From NCBI GenBank assembly GCA_038319685.1, contig JBBQDN010000006.1, positions 1 to 64,000 of the forward strand: a stretch of DNA of 64,000 nucleotides. Direction: 5' to 3'. The stretch's first letter is position 1. Every line of letters starts with the position of its first letter. Under the pieces are notes generated by a model. The model did not search any database, was not told the DNA's origin, and worked only from the letters and a program-made list of their open reading frames with translations. This document shows positions 60,320 to 64,000 of this stretch, piece by piece. Made by a program: the position numbers and the translations under genes. This DNA comes from UBA6022 sp038319685. Its GTDB lineage: Bacteria; Patescibacteriota; Saccharimonadia; Saccharimonadales; Saccharimonadaceae.

Positions 60320-60720
60320 ATCATTGAAGTACCGACGAGAAATGCATGGTTTGGGTACCCTGACGGGAACATTGGCTTTCGCCGTTGTCCCCGCCAGGGA
60401 TTGCTCAGCCGACCCGGGTGCTGAGCCCGCGTTCGATTCGGGTGCCCGGCTCGAGGCCGTACCGCTTGACCCGTACGGCCCCGAAGGGGCTGTCGAGCGT
60501 GGTGCGGCGGCGACCGACGCGGGTACTCGCGGTGGTGGTGTTCATCAGGTAAATCCTTTCGTGGCCACTTTGTGGCCGGTCATTCCCCCGAAGGGGACGG
60601 TTTGACCGGAACGGTGCACGACATGCTGCACCTTACCAGGATGGTCTCCGGTTAGCCAGTTTACGAATTTCGTACACTGGCGGCCGTAACTGTCATAGGA
60701 CAGTCCCCTGATGCACCTTC
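60320..60720 (-). ncRNA. GC-rich, hairpin-dense transcript region of unknown kind
   Basis: Two consecutive 60-base rows (60421-60540) are 73 percent G+C against roughly 45 percent around them. On the minus strand a chain of stems can be drawn: ACTGTC/GACAGT, GCCAGT/ACTGGC around TACGAA/TTCGTA, GGTGCA/TGCACC, CCGGTCA/TGACCGG around CCCC-TTCG-GGGG, GGCCAC/GTGGCC, GGCCGTAC/GTACGGCC, and a last stem with a GGC-GAAA-GCC cap. A terminator follows at 60296-60313. No RNase P, tmRNA, SRP or riboswitch signature is recognised. It may be a structured RNA or the leader and body of the small frame at 60405. Confidence 0.4.
60405..60545 (-). CDS. 46-residue ORF with high-GC codon usage
   Basis: An ATG with AAAGGA nine bases upstream opens a 46-codon frame ending in TGA. 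Nearly every third codon position is G or C, unlike every other gene in the window and like actinobacterial genes. The peptide MNTTTASTRVGRRRTTLDS... is rich in Arg, Thr and Gly and is not recognised. The frame lies entirely within the hairpin-dense segment, so it may be a true foreign small gene or chance coding within a structured RNA. Confidence 0.35.
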   Translation of the reverse strand: MNTTTASTRVGRRRTTLDSPFGAVRVKRYGLEPGTRIERGLSTRVG

Positions 60721-60723
60721 ACA

Positions 60724-60770
60724 TCTGGGAATATAGTGTCTATATTATTTATAGACAACGTATTCCCAGA
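60724..60770. repeat. 47-bp symmetric palindrome
   Basis: Outer arms TCTGGGAATA/TATTCCCAGA (10 bp) and inner arms TGTCTATA/TATAGACA (8 bp) are separated by three unpaired bases on each side and a 5-base centre, so the symmetry is exact around 60747. It lies just upstream (minus strand) of the GC-rich unit. It could be an operator, a hairpin in the transcript or an end of a mobile element. Confidence 0.8.
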
Positions 60771-60894
60771 TATGAATTGTTTGTTCACATTTCTCGTCTG
60801 TTAAGGCAAATTTTGGGAGATTTCTCACCAAAACCATCATTATATTATCGTACAAATGGCTACATGTCAACACGTATTTGTGTTTTTTACTACT

Positions 60895-62178
60895 TTATTG
60901 CTCAAGCAATGTAAATTCGCTATCCCCAATACGAATCAGGCTTTCACCCGTTGCGCCTTTGCGGCTCAGTTCGTGCGAAATACCCAATTTCTTCATAATG
61001 TCACGTAGGCGATTGACGTTTTCAAAGCCATCAAAATTTGTCCGACGAGCAAACTTTTCTATTTTGTCACCATGAACGACAAACACGTCATCTTCTTTGT
61101 CGACAGTCCAGGCGTCAGCAATCTGTTGATCCGACAAGCTAATAACCGGTAAATCATCGTCATCTTCGGCTTCGATTGCCTGTTCAATTTCACGAACAGC
61201 ATCAACTTTGGTACGAAGTGCTCGCAGAACTTCCGTCAGACCAGTGTGACTACTGGCAGAGATGACAAATACTTCGGCTTTTTTACCGGCAACAGATTTG
61301 GCTGCATCGACTTGCATGGCAATCATTTCGTCGTCAAAACCTTCACATTTTGTCAGTGCAATCACCTCTGGACGAGTTGCGAGTTCTTCGCTATAGCTTG
61401 AAAGTTCGTTACGAATCGTTTTATAACTTGCAGCCACATCATCACTATAGATATCAATCAGGTGAAGTAGGACGGCAGTTCGTTCAACATGCCGTAAAAA
61501 TGCGTCGCCAAGTCCTTTGCCTTCGCTGGCGCCTTCGATGAGCCCGGGAATATCTGCGACGAGGAGGCTGGTATTGTCGATGTCCGCAACGCCGAGATTT
61601 GGGGTAAGTGTCGTAAACGCATAATCGGCAATCTCTGGCCGAGCGTTACTGACAACCGATAAAAAGGTTGACTTCCCGGCATTAGGAAACCCAACAAGTC
61701 CCACATCGGCAATCAACTTCAGTTCAAGTGTTGCATCAAATGTATCGCCAGGTTCACCAAGTTCGGCGATCCGTGGTGTTTGTCGAACCGACGATTTAAA
61801 GTGAGCATTCCCAAATCCACCGTCGCCGCCTTTAGCAATCACTGCTCGTTCACCGTCCGCAACCAAATCAGCAATAATGTCGCCGTTTTTACGCACGATT
61901 GTCCCCATTGGGACCTTGACAAGTAGATCTTCGCCGGACCGACCACGCTTGTTTTGTTTGCTGCCTTTATTACCATGGGCCGCTTTTAGTTCTGGCTTAA
62001 AACGAAAGTCAACCAACGTGTTGACGTTTTCGCTGGCTTCAAAAATAACATCGCCGCCCTTACCGCCGTCACCCCCGTCGGGGCCACCTTTATCGATATA
62101 AATTTCATGACGAAAACTAACGGCGCCATTACCGCCGTTGCCTGCATTAATGAATACTTTTGCTGTATCGACAAACAT
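60895..62178 (-). CDS. obg: GTPase Obg/CgtA
   Basis: This 427-residue protein has the glycine-rich Obg fold (FINAGNGGNGAVSFRHEIY; KGGPDGGDGGKGGDVIF), a GTPase domain with GFPNAGKSTF (G1), DIPGLIEGAS (G3) and TKCEGF (G4), and a C-terminal OCT-like domain (VDKEDDVFVVHGDKIEKFAR). It acts in large ribosomal subunit assembly and stress control. TATAAT (minus strand) ends 9 bases before the ATG, with AGG between. It is separated from the LysM-CHAP gene by a terminator. Confidence 0.95.
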   Translation of the reverse strand: MFVDTAKVFINAGNGGNGAVSFRHEIYIDKGGPDGGDGGKGGDVIFEASENVNTLVDFRFKPELKAAHGNKGSKQNKRGRSGEDLLVKVPMGTIVRKNGDIIADLVADGERAVIAKGGDGGFGNAHFKSSVRQTPRIAELGEPGDTFDATLELKLIADVGLVGFPNAGKSTFLSVVSNARPEIADYAFTTLTPNLGVADIDNTSLLVADIPGLIEGASEGKGLGDAFLRHVERTAVLLHLIDIYSDDVAASYKTIRNELSSYSEELATRPEVIALTKCEGFDDEMIAMQVDAAKSVAGKKAEVFVISASSHTGLTEVLRALRTKVDAVREIEQAIEAEDDDDLPVISLSDQQIADAWTVDKEDDVFVVHGDKIEKFARRTNFDGFENVNRLRDIMKKLGISHELSRKGATGESLIRIGDSEFTLLEQ

Positions 62179-62200
62179 ACTTTACCTATTATAGCAAAAT

Positions 62201-62222
62201 CGCCCCTGAATTAACAGGGGCG
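62201..62222 (-). terminator. Terminator between the LysM-CHAP gene and obg
   Basis: CGCCCCTG and CAGGGGCG form an 8-bp stem followed on the minus strand by ATTTTGC. The obg promoter begins directly after it. Confidence 0.7.
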
Positions 62223-62245
62223 AGTATAGTGATCAATCAAATTGC

Positions 62246-63379
62246 CTAGTGAATGTAGTTATATGCACTGGCACTACCAGCACTCATCGTACGAGTTGTC
62301 ACACGATTAAAGTTACCGGCGTAGTTCATTTCACTAAGTCGAATACTGCCATCCGAATAAACTTCTTCGACGATAGCAACGTGTCCTGCGCCACCTTCCA
62401 TCACCTGGATAGCACCTGGTTCAGGTGTACGGTTGACGCTCAGCCCAGCAGCACGTGCACTGTTATCCCATTCAGCACCGTTACCCCAGAAACTACCAAC
62501 AGGAAGCCCAAGTTGCACACGACGTTCGTACGCATACCACGTACAGTTACCAAATGCGTAACGGTTACCGGCTGACGCACGCGCTGTTGCACTACTAATA
62601 ACAGAGTAGCTACCGCCGCCGCCAGTATAGGTCGGTCGTGGCGCAACGTATCCCGGGCGTTCAGTTTCGGGCAATACGGCACCAGGAAGAATGATTTTCA
62701 TACCAGCAGAAACACCGGCAAGCTCAAGGTCATTGAATGATACAACACGATTTTTATCTGCTTGGTATTTGCTGGCGATTGAGTCAACGGTATCGCCTTG
62801 TTTCACGACATAGATAACACCATCAACAGGAGGAATAATCAGCGCTCGGTTCGCTTCGATAGCGTCGCTTGATATGTTATTTGCCCATTTTAGGGTTGTC
62901 GCAGAAATACCGAACAAGCTTGATACTCCCTCGGCCGTATCACCGGCTTTGGCGGTGTATGACTTGATTTCACGGCTGCCTGCAGTTGGCTGAATAATTT
63001 GAGGTTTCGAAATCGTCGACGAACTATCGCTCTGTGAAAGTTCGCTTCTGACAGATAGCGACACCGATAAGTTGGCGACGTTTGGTGCAATCGGCAAGTT
63101 GGCACGTTCGGCGATATTGGCAGCAATATTGGTCGCAACCAGCTGGTCAACCGATGGTTGATCGGTTGATTGAGTTGTATTAACAGGAGTTGCACTGGCA
63201 AGTGCTTCCATTGACTGGGGTGGTCGGTAGCCAATAGCGACTATCGACATAATCAGCAGGAAAACACCGGTATACGCGGCAATCGTTGTCGATTTTGGTC
63301 CATTTTTGCTCTTCCGACTATTTTTGTGTCTCGAAAGAACTTGTTGCTTTAGGGAAGCAACGGTTATCTGTGGATCCAA
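62246..63379 (-). CDS. LysM-CHAP peptidoglycan-binding and hydrolase protein
   Basis: The product is 377 residues from a TTG start. It has a basic N-terminus, one membrane helix near residues 33-50 (AAYTGVFLLIMSIVAIGY), two LysM units (KSYTAKAGDTAEGVSSLFG; VIYVVKQGDTVDSIASKY) and a C-terminal CHAP domain with the catalytic Cys in FGNCTWYAYERR and His in GGAGHVAIVEEV. It probably cuts or remodels peptidoglycan at the cell surface. The TTG has no ribosome-binding site. An in-frame ATT at 63400 has AGGAG seven bases upstream and would add seven residues, a possible rare start codon. Confidence 0.9.
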   Translation of the reverse strand: MDPQITVASLKQQVLSRHKNSRKSKNGPKSTTIAAYTGVFLLIMSIVAIGYRPPQSMEALASATPVNTTQSTDQPSVDQLVATNIAANIAERANLPIAPNVANLSVSLSVRSELSQSDSSSTISKPQIIQPTAGSREIKSYTAKAGDTAEGVSSLFGISATTLKWANNISSDAIEANRALIIPPVDGVIYVVKQGDTVDSIASKYQADKNRVVSFNDLELAGVSAGMKIILPGAVLPETERPGYVAPRPTYTGGGGSYSVISSATARASAGNRYAFGNCTWYAYERRVQLGLPVGSFWGNGAEWDNSARAAGLSVNRTPEPGAIQVMEGGAGHVAIVEEVYSDGSIRLSEMNYAGNFNRVTTRTMSAGSASAYNYIH

Positions 63380-63412
63380 AACGGATTCTGATTTACGAAT
63401 GTTCGTTCTCCT

Positions 63413-63697
63413 GCCGTTCGCATTACTGCAAAGGCGTCTACCTTACTTTGTCTTTCTTCTCGCAATTAGAACAGGGTATGTGTTTCGACCGATTTAGTTA
63501 ATTAATATTAATTGAAAAGTTCTGTATCAATACCCGTAACGACATTTATTGGTAGGCTCATTTATGATCCGTACTGCCCACTCGCATACACAGTCAAGGA
63601 CCGCATTTAGTAGACGTAATCACAAATGTGCTATCACTTAGTGTATCAGTGCTCGCTCAGGATGTCAATAACACTTTGTACCCGTCACCCCTGTTAA
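63413..63697. other. Intergenic stretch upstream of the LysM-CHAP gene
   Basis: About 285 bases hold no convincing gene. An A/T-rich palindrome (TTAATTAATATTAATT) lies near 63497-63512. It should contain the promoter of the LysM-CHAP gene and the 3' untranslated region of mltG. Nothing else is recognised. Confidence 0.4.
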
Positions 63698-64000
63698 CTA
63701 GGGTATCGAACATTTGACCTTACAGTGGTCGGTAATATTCCGTTCATGTTCATCGTTTGTATGCGAGAAATAGGTCACATTGTCGTCACCACTGAGGAAA
63801 TAAAGGTAATCGCCAGCTGCTGGACCTGCGACAGCCATCAGTGCTCCGAGGCTCGGTGCCGCAATTGGTCCAGGTGGCAAGCCCGTGTGAATTCGCGTAT
63901 TGTACGGTGTATCGACAGCAACCGATCGGCTGACACTAATCTGATCAGCACCGTAATAAGCGGTGACATCCGACCCCAGTGGTAATCCGATAGATAACCG
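63698..64000 (-). CDS. mltG: Endolytic murein transglycosylase MltG, C-terminal part
   Basis: The frame runs from the window edge to a stop at 63698 and gives the last 100 residues. It holds the MltG signature YNTRIHTGLPPGPIAAPSLG followed by AGDYLYFLSGDDN and FSHTNDEHERNI. In E. coli MltG the catalytic Glu lies upstream of this segment, so it is outside the window. The enzyme cuts nascent glycan strands at the membrane. It is on the same strand as the LysM-CHAP gene. Confidence 0.85.
   Translation of the reverse strand, partial: RLSIGLPLGSDVTAYYGADQISVSRSVAVDTPYNTRIHTGLPPGPIAAPSLGALMAVAGPAAGDYLYFLSGDDNVTYFSHTNDEHERNITDHCKVKCSIP

Noticed and set aside
60320..60720. RNase P RNA or tmRNA
   Set aside because: The conserved RNase P cores and a tmRNA tag frame or tRNA-like 3' end with CCA were not found on either strand.
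1..64000. CRISPR array
   Set aside because: No regularly spaced short direct repeats with unique spacers were seen; the repeats found are pairs tied to tRNA genes or coding modules.

Overview
The window reads as a piece of the chromosome of a Candidatus Saccharibacteria (TM7, Patescibacteria) type organism. This is an inference from the gene set, the compact layout and protein resemblance, not from a marker such as 16S rRNA. TGA acts as an ordinary stop codon, so the recoded code of some other Patescibacteria does not apply. G+C is roughly 45 percent by eye, with one segment near 73 percent. About eighteen genes have a -10 hexamer that ends only 6 to 8 bases before the start codon. This suggests widespread leaderless mRNA and was used here to choose several starts.

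Region 1 (1-10.7 kb) is accessory DNA: the end of an IS30-type transposase, an FkbM methyltransferase and a glycosyltransferase, a stand-alone reverse transcriptase converging on a very large DUF4365/TPR/PIN-like protein (a candidate defence pair), a PH-like protein, a 43-codon gene and a large serine recombinase. The recombinase 3' end lies antisense inside a tRNA-Gly gene. A partial second copy of the tRNA 5' end and a structured RNA lie next to it.

Region 2 (10.7-35.7 kb) is mostly housekeeping: Ddl, RarA, a glycosyltransferase, two convergent glycosidases (a debranching-enzyme-like protein and trehalase), TypA, a tRNA-Ala overlapped by a LAGLIDADG-like gene, an RRM protein, TatA/TatC with a small Tat-signal protein, three ABC exporters around a GH26 mannanase, LigA without its zinc-finger cysteines, a membrane protein, HtpX, LemA and tRNA-Leu(UAA). 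One ABC exporter carries a 19-bp tandem duplication that breaks its N-terminal reading frame.

Region 3 (35.8-42.8 kb) lies between tRNA-Cys and tRNA-Leu(GAG) and holds four phage-tail-fibre or beta-helix-like proteins with no other phage genes. It is followed by a second copy of the structured RNA seen at tRNA-Gly.

Region 4 (42.8-64 kb) returns to core functions: an oligopeptide-binding protein, SecG, a holin-family membrane protein, PepP, UvrC, a VIT-type transporter, a KefB-like antiporter, TrhO, another ABC exporter, ribosomal protein L25, DedA, a methyltransferase, UvrA, exonuclease I, Obg, a LysM-CHAP peptidoglycan protein and the end of MltG. Between exonuclease I and Obg sit a very GC-rich, hairpin-dense transcription unit and a 47-bp symmetric palindrome, both foreign in appearance.
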